Assembly: GCA_016342585.1 (NCBI GenBank)
Contig: JAEINK010000006.1
Location: 62,001-126,000 of the forward strand
Length of the DNA stretch: 64,000 bases
DNA from: Spirochaetales bacterium
GTDB taxonomy: Bacteria > Spirochaetota > Spirochaetia > UBA9216
Direction: 5' to 3'
Every line of letters starts with the position of its first letter. The stretch's first letter is position 1. Below are positions 43,520 to 52,781 of this stretch, one piece after another. The notes under the pieces are model-generated. The model did not search any database. It was given only the letters and a program-made list of their open reading frames with translations, and was not told the DNA's origin. A program made the translations under genes and the position numbers.

Positions 43520-44044
43520 ATGAAAAAGCACATTGTAATACTGATTCTTATTCTTTCAATAATATCCTGTAATAAAACAAAACCGGAGGCCCCGGTTGAA
43601 GAAGAGGCCTTTTATCCCCGGGAGAATTACGAGGGAATTGATTCCCTTTTCGAGGATTATGCATGCGAAGTCAAACATTCCCGTCTGACCGCGGAGCTTA
43701 ATAGCGAATCGATTGAGGCCTGGGATCTGATTGAACCCCAGGTCAATGCCGGTTTGGAATACCTGGAGAAGGAGGTGAATTTCGGAGGAAAATATATTCT
43801 GCTTCCCTGGGGGTGTGGTTCCGATTGTCAGACCGGCGTAATTATCGATGCCGAGACAGGAGACATATTCCGGCTGCCAACCTCCGAACGAGGCCTTGAA
43901 TATCGGAAGGAGAGTTTATTGCTGATCGTGAATCCCCCGTCCCGGGCTGCCGGAGAGAATATCCGCCCGGATTATGCCTACCCGGCCTACTACCGGTGGA
44001 GTGAAAACAATGAATTTATTCTGTTACATGATACAAGAGAATAG
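43520..44044 (+). CDS. Small lipoprotein of unknown function
   Basis: 174 residues, lipobox IISC (Cys17), AGAGG before the ATG. The mature part has two Cys in LLPWGCGSDCQTGVIIDAETG, a pattern seen in bacterial hypothetical exported proteins. They may form a disulfide. Function unknown; it converges on the gene at 44082. Confidence 0.75.
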   Translation: MKKHIVILILILSIISCNKTKPEAPVEEEAFYPRENYEGIDSLFEDYACEVKHSRLTAELNSESIEAWDLIEPQVNAGLEYLEKEVNFGGKYILLPWGCGSDCQTGVIIDAETGDIFRLPTSERGLEYRKESLLLIVNPPSRAAGENIRPDYAYPAYYRWSENNEFILLHDTRE

Positions 44045-44081
44045 ATCGCAACCAAACCACAATACCATTTCAGTGGGATTA

Positions 44082-44285
44082 TTATTCTAAATGCTCTTTT
44101 TCATCCCGACGCATATCCAGCCAGACACTTAAAAAGATCCCCCCAATAATCAGTAAAGCTATCCCGAACCCGATGAGGTAGTATTTAAAATCCGATCCAT
44201 ACTGCCGGAATCGAAAAAAGAAAACCACACCACTGAGCAGGATAAAGAGAGTTATACTAAAGATGATCAGATTCCTGGTCTTCAT
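44082..44285 (-). CDS. Small two-helix membrane protein
   Basis: 67 residues with two transmembrane helices (LIIFSITLFILLSGVVFFF and YYLIGFGIALLIIGGIFLSV) and a charged C-terminus (RRDEKEHLE). It overlaps the preceding gene by 4 nt (ATGA), so it is translationally coupled to it. Function unknown. Confidence 0.7.
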   Translation of the reverse strand: MKTRNLIIFSITLFILLSGVVFFFRFRQYGSDFKYYLIGFGIALLIIGGIFLSVWLDMRRDEKEHLE

Positions 44286-44776
44286 TCCCAGATTACATCA
44301 TAGCCGGGTCTACCGGAAATTGAAATCAGCCAGGGTAGAAAATGATCAGATCGATATACACCACCATTAAAACTGCCACTTCCCTTAATAATCCCTATAG
44401 TGATAAGGGCAACATCTCCCATCTCTTCGGTCCGCATGATATGGAGTTCCAGAGATTGTGATTTATCCGTCTGAATACTCAAATGAATTCTAACCTCTTC
44501 AATAATGGTCTGGCTTTTTACCGTATTACTGGTTTTTTCAATATTATTCAGGCAGAATAATAGATCATTCAAATCATCCGGATCTGTTAACTCTAAATCA
44601 AGACCGCTCGAGTCCCGGAGAAAATCCTTGTAAAATGAAATGGAACTCAAATTCTCGATCTTCAACTCCTGCAAATCCTGATGCAGAGAATTATTACTTA
44701 TCTTTAATAGAATAATAATGAGCGCGATACATATAAGGAAAATCGGACTGAATATACTAATCTGCTTCTGGGTCAT
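44282..44776 (-). CDS. Membrane-anchored protein of unknown function
   Basis: 164 residues from the ATG at 44776 with GGAG six bases upstream; GTG 44788 is less likely. One N-terminal helix (IFSPIFLICIALIIILLKI) anchors an extracytoplasmic domain of about 130 residues with no recognised motif. It is followed, with a 4-nt overlap, by the small two-helix protein. The upstream C11 peptidase gene is 31 nt away, so the three may be an operon. Confidence 0.65.
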   Translation of the reverse strand: MTQKQISIFSPIFLICIALIIILLKISNNSLHQDLQELKIENLSSISFYKDFLRDSSGLDLELTDPDDLNDLLFCLNNIEKTSNTVKSQTIIEEVRIHLSIQTDKSQSLELHIMRTEEMGDVALITIGIIKGSGSFNGGVYRSDHFLPWLISISGRPGYDVIWE

Positions 44777-44807
44777 ACTTGTCTCCACGTCATCTTACTA
44801 TTTATGT

Positions 44808-47027
44808 TTATTCCACAACCTCAACATAGACATAATCTTTAACCTGGTTTCCATCAAAATCTTCGACAAGAAAACCAATATAATAATCCCCGATAAACCC
44901 TGCTTCTGTGTACCACTCTATGGGTGATTCTATATTAGTAATTTCCAGATATTCACCAAGTTCATAATCATATTGAGGTTCACCATCTTCATCAAAAATA
45001 ACCCAGCTTTCATAGGGTGCAATGTAATCACCAACCCGGGGTATGATTTCATAGGGTAAACCAAGACCATAGTCACCACGAAACCCGTAAATTTCATTCA
45101 AATAACCATCCCCGTTAAAGTAACAGAGGGCATACACCTCATCTTCTTCGGCTGTAGAATAATACATACCCTCTACGGTATATATTGTGTCTTCAGAGCC
45201 AACACCATAGGCATAAGGTTCCACCAGGGCAAAAGTGCGGGCATCATTACCCACATCGATTACATAGAGTGAAGGATCCCATTCAAATTCAAGCTCAAAT
45301 TGATTTTCATCACTGGACCAGTCGGGATAATATATCCCGTTGTTCTCCAGGGTATCATCTGCCTCAATATAATCTTTATCGGCGATAAGATAAAATTCTG
45401 ATTCAGGATCATAATACAGTACCTGGAGGAAAATATAGGCGATATTCTCACCGATGATATCGGCGGTAATCGTAACAGCCCCCCCATCGGATACCGAAGA
45501 TTGATCGATGACCATATTTTCAATACTGATTTCACCAAAACCGGGGGCGGTTATTATCTCTTCTTCCGTCGGCACGGCAATATAGATATCTTCATAAACA
45601 TTGAGGGGCTCTTCTTCTACTTCGTTGTACTCTTCATACTCGTAATACTCTTCAGACTCCTCTTCACCCGTGGAATTATACTCTTCAAATGCTGTGAAAT
45701 TTGTACTGGTATAATGTGCCAATAAAAACTCATCCCAATTGTAGGTCCGGAGGAAGTCGGGAACAGCGTAGGCATAACTCTCCATCCCCCCCCAATCTGC
45801 GGTATACAACTCCGAGTTCGGGAAATAGATGGATATTCCTGTCGATGCGGATCTCTCTTCACCATGTTTCTCCGCGATAACCGCATTCTCCAGGGCATCC
45901 ATTGTTGACAGAAGCATGTACTCAATATCGGGATCCTGAATATTTTCGTCCATCAATGATAAAAGGTGGCCTAAATCGATGTAGGGGGAAGGTATGGATT
46001 CATCAAAGACATTTGTATAACGCTGAGCATAGGCCCTTGCCCGAGCCACCGCAGCCTGATCGGTATATTGCAGCATCTCCAACAATTCATTGAAGAGCGT
46101 TCTGAATTCACCCAGGAGTGAAAGATCGATTGCCGAAAGGGTAACATCGGCGGAAAGATACTCTCCATAATCAAAATCTGAATACCCGCTTGTTCGGGGT
46201 CTTCTATAAACATCTTCAGAAACGGATATGTCATGATGGATATAAGAGTCTACAATTGCGGTAGCCAATCCGGCCCCGTTCAGAGAAGGATTCTGGATAA
46301 GAGCCTGAATAAAGGAGTGATACGCCCAACCGATCCCCGGTTCCGTCTCCTCGGAGGCCACAGCATATTTAAAATAGGGAGCCATGGTGGCAAAAACCTC
46401 CAGCTGCCCCATCAGACAGGCATCAAAACCGATTAAATCCATGGACTCCAAACCCGTCTCGTGCAGGACACGGCTCATCGCCTCACCCATTTCAGCAGTC
46501 CATAGCATATCTCCCTCATCGGGATCCGGATCGGACCAGCCGCCGGGCCAGCCGCTGCCATGATCCGACATGATTACAGCATATTTATCGGCAGGAAAAT
46601 TCTCGATGGCCCAAATGCAGAAATCGGAGAGGGTCTCTCCGGAAGCCATGTTAAGTTCACCCAGGTCTTCGAGCAGATAACTGGTTGTTTCATCCAGATC
46701 GTCATCCGGAGTGATCAGATACCGTCTAGTACCACTCCAGTCGCCATCCCCCTTATAACTGCCCTTATATCGATCGAGCTGGGAAATTACGGTTATATTA
46801 TCTGAATAATCGGTATATTCAGCCTCATTAAAATCAAATACAATATCCTCTTCCAGCTGGTAATCATCAGCATTCTGGTAGAGCATGATCAGCCAGGTAT
46901 CACCGGAACCTTCCACGCTGATTCCCCGGTTTTTCACTTCCGTAATCATCCCCTGACTGTTCGCAGAATTGTCAAAACAACCCATTAATAAAAAGAAAAC
47001 AGCAATCAATAATAACGTCTTTTTCAC
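44808..47027 (-). CDS. Clostripain-family (C11) cysteine peptidase lipoprotein
   Basis: 739 residues from the GTG at 47027 (GTG 47033 is possible; AGGGG favours 47027). The lipobox is LLMGC (Cys17). The peptidase domain follows (about 40-440): WLIMLYQNADDYQLEED, catalytic His in MSDHGSGWPGG (about 156) and Cys in GFDACLMGQ (about 204), the caspase-like dyad of family C11. The C-terminal 250 residues are beta-rich and acidic. C11 peptidases cut after Arg or Lys, often self-activate, and act on extracellular proteins. A chagasin-like inhibitor is encoded 3 kb away. Confidence 0.9.
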   Translation of the reverse strand: MKKTLLLIAVFFLLMGCFDNSANSQGMITEVKNRGISVEGSGDTWLIMLYQNADDYQLEEDIVFDFNEAEYTDYSDNITVISQLDRYKGSYKGDGDWSGTRRYLITPDDDLDETTSYLLEDLGELNMASGETLSDFCIWAIENFPADKYAVIMSDHGSGWPGGWSDPDPDEGDMLWTAEMGEAMSRVLHETGLESMDLIGFDACLMGQLEVFATMAPYFKYAVASEETEPGIGWAYHSFIQALIQNPSLNGAGLATAIVDSYIHHDISVSEDVYRRPRTSGYSDFDYGEYLSADVTLSAIDLSLLGEFRTLFNELLEMLQYTDQAAVARARAYAQRYTNVFDESIPSPYIDLGHLLSLMDENIQDPDIEYMLLSTMDALENAVIAEKHGEERSASTGISIYFPNSELYTADWGGMESYAYAVPDFLRTYNWDEFLLAHYTSTNFTAFEEYNSTGEEESEEYYEYEEYNEVEEEPLNVYEDIYIAVPTEEEIITAPGFGEISIENMVIDQSSVSDGGAVTITADIIGENIAYIFLQVLYYDPESEFYLIADKDYIEADDTLENNGIYYPDWSSDENQFELEFEWDPSLYVIDVGNDARTFALVEPYAYGVGSEDTIYTVEGMYYSTAEEDEVYALCYFNGDGYLNEIYGFRGDYGLGLPYEIIPRVGDYIAPYESWVIFDEDGEPQYDYELGEYLEITNIESPIEWYTEAGFIGDYYIGFLVEDFDGNQVKDYVYVEVVE

Positions 47028-47068
47028 ACTCACCCCTGTTTTGCTAAAAATTTCCTATTTCAATAGAC

Positions 47069-47599
47069 TCAGAATAGTTTCAGAACGGATTTTACCATGA
47101 GCACCGGCATATCCTCTTCCAGAACCTGCGTATCGGTCCAGACTGATCCGGGAAGCACATAGAGGAATTGACCTCTAAGCCGGATATCCCTTTTACTCAC
47201 ATAAAGTTTTTTGAATAATTTTACCAATCGTTCATTATTTCTTGGAAAAAAGGCAATGACCTTATAGATATCCGGCGCATCATATAGGTATGTATCATCG
47301 GTTTCATCATAGGTGTAGGTCATGTTCTCCTCATCGGCGAGCATGATTTTAACACCATGGTATTTTTCACCTTCAAAGGCAAACTCCCGGAACTCCGGAT
47401 TATCAGGAAACAGCTCTTCCATTTTCTCAAGAGAAGGATAGGCCCAGTCATCAAATACAACAGGAGAGAGGGTAACCGTTTTTCCTTCGATTTCAGTAAA
47501 AGAGTTGGATTTAATCGATTCTATGACCAGGTTATTTTGACTGGCACAGCCAAAAAAGAATAAGAAGCTCAAAAAGATTAGAATATGCCTATATTTCAT
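47069..47599 (-). CDS. Lipoprotein of unknown function
   Basis: 176 residues from the ATG at 47599. The lipobox is FFFGC (Cys18). This start gives a compact signal peptide, while the upstream ATG at 47635 would add a second hydrophobic block. A promoter ends seven bases before ATG 47599, which supports that start and a leaderless mRNA. No domain recognised. It lies 36 nt upstream of the C11 peptidase gene and is probably cotranscribed with it. Confidence 0.7.
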   Translation of the reverse strand: MKYRHILIFLSFLFFFGCASQNNLVIESIKSNSFTEIEGKTVTLSPVVFDDWAYPSLEKMEELFPDNPEFREFAFEGEKYHGVKIMLADEENMTYTYDETDDTYLYDAPDIYKVIAFFPRNNERLVKLFKKLYVSKRDIRLRGQFLYVLPGSVWTDTQVLEEDMPVLMVKSVLKLF

Positions 47600-47606
47600 A
47601 AAGAAA

Positions 47607-47635
47607 ATGGTAGTTAAAAAACTCCCTTTAATCAA
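47607..47635 (-). promoter_or_regulatory. Promoter predicting a leaderless mRNA for the lipoprotein at 47599
   Basis: On the minus strand TTGATT (47635-47630), 17-nt spacer, TACCAT (47612-47607), then seven bases to the ATG. No Shine-Dalgarno. Confidence 0.55.
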
Positions 47636-47726
47636 CGATTTTATTATTTATTTTTATCTTGTGTTGGTAATCCTGTGAAAGATAAATTATATTAAATTAC
47701 ATCTATCACACTTCTTAGGGGTTTTT

Positions 47727-49679
47727 ATGAAAAGATTCATACTATTCATCACCATACTCTGCACTGTTTTTTCGGCTCTTGTTTCTCAGGAGTATATCGA
47801 CAGTTCTTTTACCATGAACGGGGACGAAAAAGCATACATTTTCTCGGCAGATGAGTATATGCGATACGACTTCAATAATGACAGAACCGATCCGGGGTAT
47901 CCCAAAAGGGTCAACTATACATCCTGGCCGGGTGTAACCTTCTCCAAAATCGATGCCGCCCTGAATTGGGGAAACGGGAAGGTATATTTTTTCTCCGCTA
48001 ATCGATATATTCGTTTCGATCTGGCCCGGAACTCTGCCGATTCAGGCTATCCCAAGTCTATAAATAACAACACATGGCCTGGTTTAACTTTTTCATCAGT
48101 TGATGCGGCTGTTAACGGCGGGAATGGGAAGGCCTACTTCTTTTCCGGTTCAAAATACATTCAATATGATATTGATTCAGACAAGTCAGATTTCAGTTCT
48201 CCCCGGGAGATCGCTACCTTCTGGAGACAGGTTCCTTTTAACAAAATTGATGCCGCCTTGCGAATTGGCAACCTGATTCACCTTTTCAGCGGCGATGAGA
48301 CTATCGCTTTTAATATGAACAGGGGCGTTGCCATATCTAAAACACCTTCCTCCATCAACATATGGAACGGGATTGCTGATTTTATAGAAATCGCACCCGA
48401 AATCGCCGCCATTCCCGAACCTCAGGGTATACAGGATCCTCAGGCTTCCCAAAATCCTCAGGGGTCCCCTAATCAAAATGAAAATCGCAATTCAGAATTC
48501 TCTATCGAGGAGTTTGAAGTTTCTGTATCTCCTCCTGTGTTAAATGAGAACTCTGTTTTAGGTCGTGCCAATATTATTGCCCTGGCATCAGGTTCATATG
48601 TAATTGAGTATCAGAATAAAGATACGGTTTACTTTCTCGGACTGGATAGCAACTTTCAAAGGAACGGATTCGAGAAAGAGTATCAGGGATACTGGTTTTC
48701 AGAGATGATCCCGGCCAAAGGGGGCGGGTTCTATATCGCATTGGGCAAAGATATTAATAATACATATATCGGGGGGTACCCAAACACAATTTTTGCGGGG
48801 AAACTCGATTCAAGTGGACGTGAAGAGTATTTAACAAGGATTTTCGGAGGAAATGGCCACGGTTCATTGAAGGCCTGGTTTGACGGCCGTTCGCGAGCGA
48901 AATTAACCGAAGGAAACAGTGAACTGGGTGTTTATTTTGAAGTTCAGAAAAACTGGTCAGAGACCAGAGAAGAGGATATTCATAACGGGGATATGTTCGT
49001 GGTCTTAAACAGCAGGGGGCAAATCCAGGAAGATCGAACTCATTTCTGGACAGCGAGTCATTCCTCAACAATTCAGACGGCTTTTGGTTCAAACGGGGAT
49101 TTTTATACCATGACGATAGGAGACGCCTATCCCTATGGACTTCAGTATTATAACAGGGCAAAGGATAGAAATTGGATAATCTGGCCGCCGGAAGATGATT
49201 TTGTAAGCTATGAAGAGGTTAACTCCACAAATGCGGCGGGAATTTTAGAAGTGATGCTCCCGTTGGAAGATGGTTTTATAGCCCTTATGGGAACGTTGGA
49301 ACATCCTAATATTGGAGTCTTTGACAAAGTGGATGTTCTGTTTATGAAGGTTGATTTAGAGGGAAATGTCACTGACCAGAGATGGCTGACAAGAACACCC
49401 GGCAAGGATGAATCGGTGATCACTGCCATCCCCTGGGGCCAGGATTATCTGGTAGCCTGGGGAAAAGGCAATGACTATGATATGGACTGGGAGCCGGCAA
49501 ATATTACCCTGTCCACGATTAGCCGTGACGGCCGCCCCCTCATTCCAGCAAAAGAGTGGGATTATCCTATGGGGACATACTCCTATTTGACTCCCGGTTT
49601 GGATGACTCGGCGCTCTGGTTGTATTGTGATAATGGAAACCGTTCGATACAGATTTTCCAGCTTCGGGGTGGGGATTAA
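47727..49679 (+). CDS. Exported protein: hemopexin repeats plus beta-propeller
   Basis: 650 residues with a Sec signal (ends SALVSQE). Residues 28-212 hold four hemopexin blades almost matching those of the thioredoxin-hemopexin protein at 8484 (KAYFFSGSKYIQYD, TWPGLTFSSVDAAVNGG). A Gln/Asn/Pro linker (225-255) leads to a second propeller-like half (260-650) with aromatic-rich repeats. The ribosome binding site is AGGGG. It is probably a surface binding protein that recruited the hemopexin block by recombination. Confidence 0.82.
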   Translation: MKRFILFITILCTVFSALVSQEYIDSSFTMNGDEKAYIFSADEYMRYDFNNDRTDPGYPKRVNYTSWPGVTFSKIDAALNWGNGKVYFFSANRYIRFDLARNSADSGYPKSINNNTWPGLTFSSVDAAVNGGNGKAYFFSGSKYIQYDIDSDKSDFSSPREIATFWRQVPFNKIDAALRIGNLIHLFSGDETIAFNMNRGVAISKTPSSINIWNGIADFIEIAPEIAAIPEPQGIQDPQASQNPQGSPNQNENRNSEFSIEEFEVSVSPPVLNENSVLGRANIIALASGSYVIEYQNKDTVYFLGLDSNFQRNGFEKEYQGYWFSEMIPAKGGGFYIALGKDINNTYIGGYPNTIFAGKLDSSGREEYLTRIFGGNGHGSLKAWFDGRSRAKLTEGNSELGVYFEVQKNWSETREEDIHNGDMFVVLNSRGQIQEDRTHFWTASHSSTIQTAFGSNGDFYTMTIGDAYPYGLQYYNRAKDRNWIIWPPEDDFVSYEEVNSTNAAGILEVMLPLEDGFIALMGTLEHPNIGVFDKVDVLFMKVDLEGNVTDQRWLTRTPGKDESVITAIPWGQDYLVAWGKGNDYDMDWEPANITLSTISRDGRPLIPAKEWDYPMGTYSYLTPGLDDSALWLYCDNGNRSIQIFQLRGGD

Positions 49680-49693
49680 AGGCAGGAGTAAAG

Positions 49694-50017
49694 TTAATCA
49701 AGACCCACCACGAATAAAAGGAGAAAGGCCGCAAGAAAAACAAAAACGTTTAACAGGGGCAGAAGACTCAAAAAAAATGAAATTCGCTCTCTCTTTTTTA
49801 TGTATAAGATAATCGAACTGATCAGCCCTATAATAAACACGGGAAGCAGAGTCCATAATGAGTATACTATGGTCATCATAGTATAATAACTCACAGGTTT
49901 ATTCACAGGATCAGCAGAATCGAGGATCATGGGAGACATAATTATGACAGGAGATCCCACAACTAATAAAATAAAGAAAATTGAATGTGAGGTAAGCAAT
50001 TTGAATTTAGTTTTCAT
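49694..50017 (-). CDS. Three-helix membrane protein
   Basis: 107 residues with about three transmembrane helices (IFFILLVVGSPVIIMSP, YSLWTLLPVFIIGLISSIILYI, FFLSLLPLLNVFVFLAAFLLLFV) and AAGGG before the ATG. It is the last gene of a four-gene run (51292-49694) of small envelope proteins. Function unknown. Confidence 0.7.
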   Translation of the reverse strand: MKTKFKLLTSHSIFFILLVVGSPVIIMSPMILDSADPVNKPVSYYTMMTIVYSLWTLLPVFIIGLISSIILYIKKRERISFFLSLLPLLNVFVFLAAFLLLFVVGLD

Positions 50018-50029
50018 TTTTTCCCTTCA

Positions 50030-50422
50030 TCATTTTTCGACTGTTATGGTAATTTTGGCTCGTTCTTCAGGAATCCTGTTTTCCCAGCTTCTCTTATAGT
50101 GAAAATTAAGGGTTTCTTTACCTGGGGTCATTCCCGTAAAACGCCATACCTCAACTCCCGGAGCCCCGCAAAGTTCTTCTTCGTCATCAATTTGATCATC
50201 CCCACTTTCATCTGCTCCATAGTTCATATCACTCTTAGCTACAACGGTGACAGCATCGGAATTAATGAAATGCCACTGATAGCCGGTAGACCAGTTCGAT
50301 TCCAGCTCTATGTTAATCGTTTCTCCCACCTTAATGCTGTACTCTGCCTTTGAAAGGCTGCTGCAGCCGGTGAACTGGAATAATAAAAGAATAAGAGCCA
50401 AATAGAAAATTGAACGTTTCAT
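50030..50422 (-). CDS. Chagasin-family (I42) cysteine-peptidase inhibitor, lipoprotein
   Basis: 130 residues from the ATG at 50422 (AAGGAG upstream). The lipobox is FTGC (Cys20). The three inhibitor loops of the chagasin fold are recognisable: NWSTGYQW (BC, usually N-P-T-T-G-Y), GAPGVEVWRF (DE) and KRSWE (FG, usually R-P-W). Chagasins insert these loops into papain-like C1 peptidases. Being an exported lipoprotein near a C11 peptidase gene, it may protect the envelope; activity against C11 is not established. Confidence 0.82.
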   Translation of the reverse strand: MKRSIFYLALILLLFQFTGCSSLSKAEYSIKVGETINIELESNWSTGYQWHFINSDAVTVVAKSDMNYGADESGDDQIDDEEELCGAPGVEVWRFTGMTPGKETLNFHYKRSWENRIPEERAKITITVEK

Positions 50423-50463
50423 AGGGCCTGCTCCTTGGAGTGGGTTGTAAAAATCAGTGACTT

Positions 50464-50907
50464 TCATTGCGGAGGATCAATCCCTTCAATTTTAGAAATC
50501 AGAAAATAAGTTTCATCCTTCATTAATAGCCCGGGAGGGAGAAATTCACCCATCCCGGAACCCGGGCCTGGGGAAAACAATTCAATATCATCCAGGGTCT
50601 TTCCCGAATCAACAAAGTCAATTATATAACCTATCTGTTCAATATCCGGATTAATATTTTTATATATTTCGGGAGTATCAACCGGCGGGAATATTAAAAT
50701 GATCGTTCCCTCCGCTCTACTCTCATCCCCGTCCAGAACATCTAAACTCCCTGTAATGACTTCATCGACAATAAACTCCGAAAAGGAGCCCAGCTCAAAG
50801 GGAGTACTCTTTCCGAAATTACCCATAACCGTCAGAGCGACCTCCGGTTTACTCACACATGAAAGAAAGGTGAAGAAAATAAAAACAAAGATAAACCATT
50901 TTCGCAT
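50464..50907 (-). CDS. Lipoprotein of unknown function
   Basis: 147 residues, lipobox FLSC (Cys17), GGAG upstream. The mature part is mixed beta with SFSEFIVDEVITGSLDVL and a Pro/Gly-rich loop (SPGPGSGMGEFLPPG). No known domain. Its stop is 42 nt before the chagasin-like start, so they share an operon. Confidence 0.7.
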   Translation of the reverse strand: MRKWFIFVFIFFTFLSCVSKPEVALTVMGNFGKSTPFELGSFSEFIVDEVITGSLDVLDGDESRAEGTIILIFPPVDTPEIYKNINPDIEQIGYIIDFVDSGKTLDDIELFSPGPGSGMGEFLPPGLLMKDETYFLISKIEGIDPPQ

Positions 50908-50923
50908 GAAATCTACTCCAATT

Positions 50924-51292
50924 TTAATCTGTAATCAACTCGGATTGAATTAATCTGTCGTCCTCATCAAATGAGAGAAGGAGCCACTCATAATCGATAC
51001 TGAAAAACGATCTTTCCGGACCAAGCACATAGATAAGCTCTTCATCATAGTAGGAAAATTTATCGGTTTCGGTCTCTTCACCAAGCATCATAATTATCTC
51101 CTGTCGGGAGAGACCTTCAATCTGTTCAAGAACACTATCAATCATTTTCTGCCGAGGTGTAAGCTTGTCATTCGCAGTTTCAATTGACGTATCCGATTCC
51201 CAAATCTCTTTATCAAAGGGGATCGTTTTTCCACATGAGAGCAGAAAGCTCAGAATAATCAGGCTTAAAACACCATACTTTAATGAGTTCAA
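50924..51292 (-). CDS. BamE/SmpA-like small lipoprotein
   Basis: 122 residues from a TTG start with AAGGAG upstream. The lipobox is FLLSC (Cys20). The mature part (SVLEQIEGLSRQEIIMMLGEE, SFFSIDYEWLLLSFDEDDRLIQSELITD) has the length and helix-helix-strand-strand layout of BamE/SmpA-OmlA domains, which support outer-membrane assembly. Similarity is weak, so a different role is possible. First gene of the four-gene run. Confidence 0.6.
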   Translation of the reverse strand: MNSLKYGVLSLIILSFLLSCGKTIPFDKEIWESDTSIETANDKLTPRQKMIDSVLEQIEGLSRQEIIMMLGEETETDKFSYYDEELIYVLGPERSFFSIDYEWLLLSFDEDDRLIQSELITD

Positions 51293-51445
51293 TATCGCTC
51301 CTTTTTCATCCAGGATTAAAGATAGTGTAATTGAAACCTCTAATCAAAGCAATTATTTTAGGAGTTTTAATGATATTTGTCTTTTTTTTGCAATATAAAT
51401 TTAGAGATACTTGCAAAAAATCAGATTGAGTGTAAATCTTAATTT

Positions 51446-51784
51446 ATGAAAATCTTTTTAATTTTGATATCCATCGTTAATGTATTTCTCCTCTTCTTAT
51501 TCGGCGGAGGCCTTCTGGTGGGCCTGAGCATGGGGGGAAATACCGAGGCAGCAGGCAATGCTGTTGCCGTTTTAGTTGCGGCTTCCCTGGTTTTATTCAC
51601 CATTATTCCCTGGCTCCTTCATGTAATCAGCCGCAATCGCAAACCCCGGACAGCAGCATTTCTTAAATGGATCGGGGTTTTTCTGGCGATACTCCCATCA
51701 ATCCTGGCAATACTCTTGTTTCTAAGTTTGAGTGCAACGCAGGATCTGCCATTAAAAGCGATTACAGCGATAATAAATAAATAA
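51446..51784 (+). CDS. Three-helix membrane protein
   Basis: 112 residues, three transmembrane helices (LILISIVNVFLLFLFGGGLLVGL, AVLVAASLVLFTIIPWLLHVI, WIGVFLAILPSILAILLFLSL). No ribosome binding site. A possible -10 (TAAATC) ends 7-8 bases upstream, weaker than the other leaderless candidates. Function unknown. Confidence 0.65.
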   Translation: MKIFLILISIVNVFLLFLFGGGLLVGLSMGGNTEAAGNAVAVLVAASLVLFTIIPWLLHVISRNRKPRTAAFLKWIGVFLAILPSILAILLFLSLSATQDLPLKAITAIINK

Positions 51785-51790
51785 AAAACA

Positions 51791-51819
51791 TTGCTTCACT
51801 GGTAGAAAGAAACTATCAT
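51791..51819 (+). promoter_or_regulatory. Promoter predicting a leaderless mRNA for the gene at 51827
   Basis: TTGCTT (51791-51796), 17-nt spacer, TATCAT (51814-51819), seven bases to the ATG, no Shine-Dalgarno. Confidence 0.5.
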
Positions 51820-51826
51820 TGATTAC

Positions 51827-52720
51827 ATGAAAACATTTACTATAAACAAAGGCAACAATCGTAAAATTCTGAAGGTACTTCTGTTCTCCCTTCTACTTAC
51901 CTGCACCGGCAGCCTCTTTGCAGGAGGAGAATATTACCTCCCCGGTGAAGAACAGATGTTAATTAATGACGGGGCCGTAAATTCCTGGATTTATGCCGAG
52001 GTAAGAGAGCGGGAAATCGTAGAGAAAGGGGATGAAATCTGGTGTGAAATCTCATCGGGCGTCCGCAAAAGCCTCTATGTTACCCTGATATTCTCCAGGA
52101 ATGATTTTGAAAGTTATTATAAAGTTGAAGATAATATGGGAATATCCTGTGTTGTGAACAGCATACGAAAAGATGAGCATGAGGCCCCGGTCGGCCAAAT
52201 TACAACATACTATCTGGAATGCCTTCCAACGGTTCGGCCCCTTAAGGCGGAAACAGTCCGTTCGGACAGCGATGCCCCCCGTATTTACCAAATCCTTGAA
52301 ATAATTTTTGATGCTGATTTTGATACTTCTTTTATGGAGAATATTGACGCACAGGCTGTTCCCTATCCGGAGGATGGGATCTTTGCTGTGGGAGATTTCC
52401 CGCATACAGAAGGAACATCTATAGTTTATAAATTCATCTGCACCTATTGGGGAAATTCGGCAACATCGGATGATAAAAAGATTTTTCACGATCTTCTAGC
52501 CATCAAGACCGATTCAGATAACAATATTGAAGAGGCTTATCAATATACCCTGGAATGGACCAACTCACCGAGTCTGGATCTATATCATAGTGAAGGTGTT
52601 AACCTTAAACTGGATAAAAATCTGAATATCAGGGATCTTAACCTGATAAACAGGTTTGGTTATTACCTAAATGAAGATGCCATGCTGGATAATATCCTTT
52701 TCGCTTACGAACAGTTTTAA
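51827..52720 (+). CDS. Exported protein of unknown function
   Basis: 297 residues with a signal peptide (VLLFSLLLTCTGSLFAGG). The Cys in LLTC lies mid-signal, so it is likely not a lipoprotein. The mature protein is acidic and beta-rich, with four Cys that could pair (EIWCEIS, GISCVVN, LECLPT, KFICTYW). No domain recognised. A large hairpin follows its stop. Confidence 0.7.
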   Translation: MKTFTINKGNNRKILKVLLFSLLLTCTGSLFAGGEYYLPGEEQMLINDGAVNSWIYAEVREREIVEKGDEIWCEISSGVRKSLYVTLIFSRNDFESYYKVEDNMGISCVVNSIRKDEHEAPVGQITTYYLECLPTVRPLKAETVRSDSDAPRIYQILEIIFDADFDTSFMENIDAQAVPYPEDGIFAVGDFPHTEGTSIVYKFICTYWGNSATSDDKKIFHDLLAIKTDSDNNIEEAYQYTLEWTNSPSLDLYHSEGVNLKLDKNLNIRDLNLINRFGYYLNEDAMLDNILFAYEQF

Positions 52721-52723
52721 AAA

Positions 52724-52781
52724 GACAGGGATGCAAGGGGATTCCCGAGAGGGAACTCCCCCCCTGTCTCTATCATTTTTT
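52724..52781. terminator. Bidirectional terminator between convergent genes
   Basis: GACAGGG (52724-52730) pairs with CCCTGTC (52762-52768); inside lies GGGGATTCCC-GAGA-GGGAACTCCCC. TTTTTT follows on the plus strand (52776-52781), and TTTTT on the minus strand. Serves the genes ending at 52720 and 52773. Confidence 0.82.
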
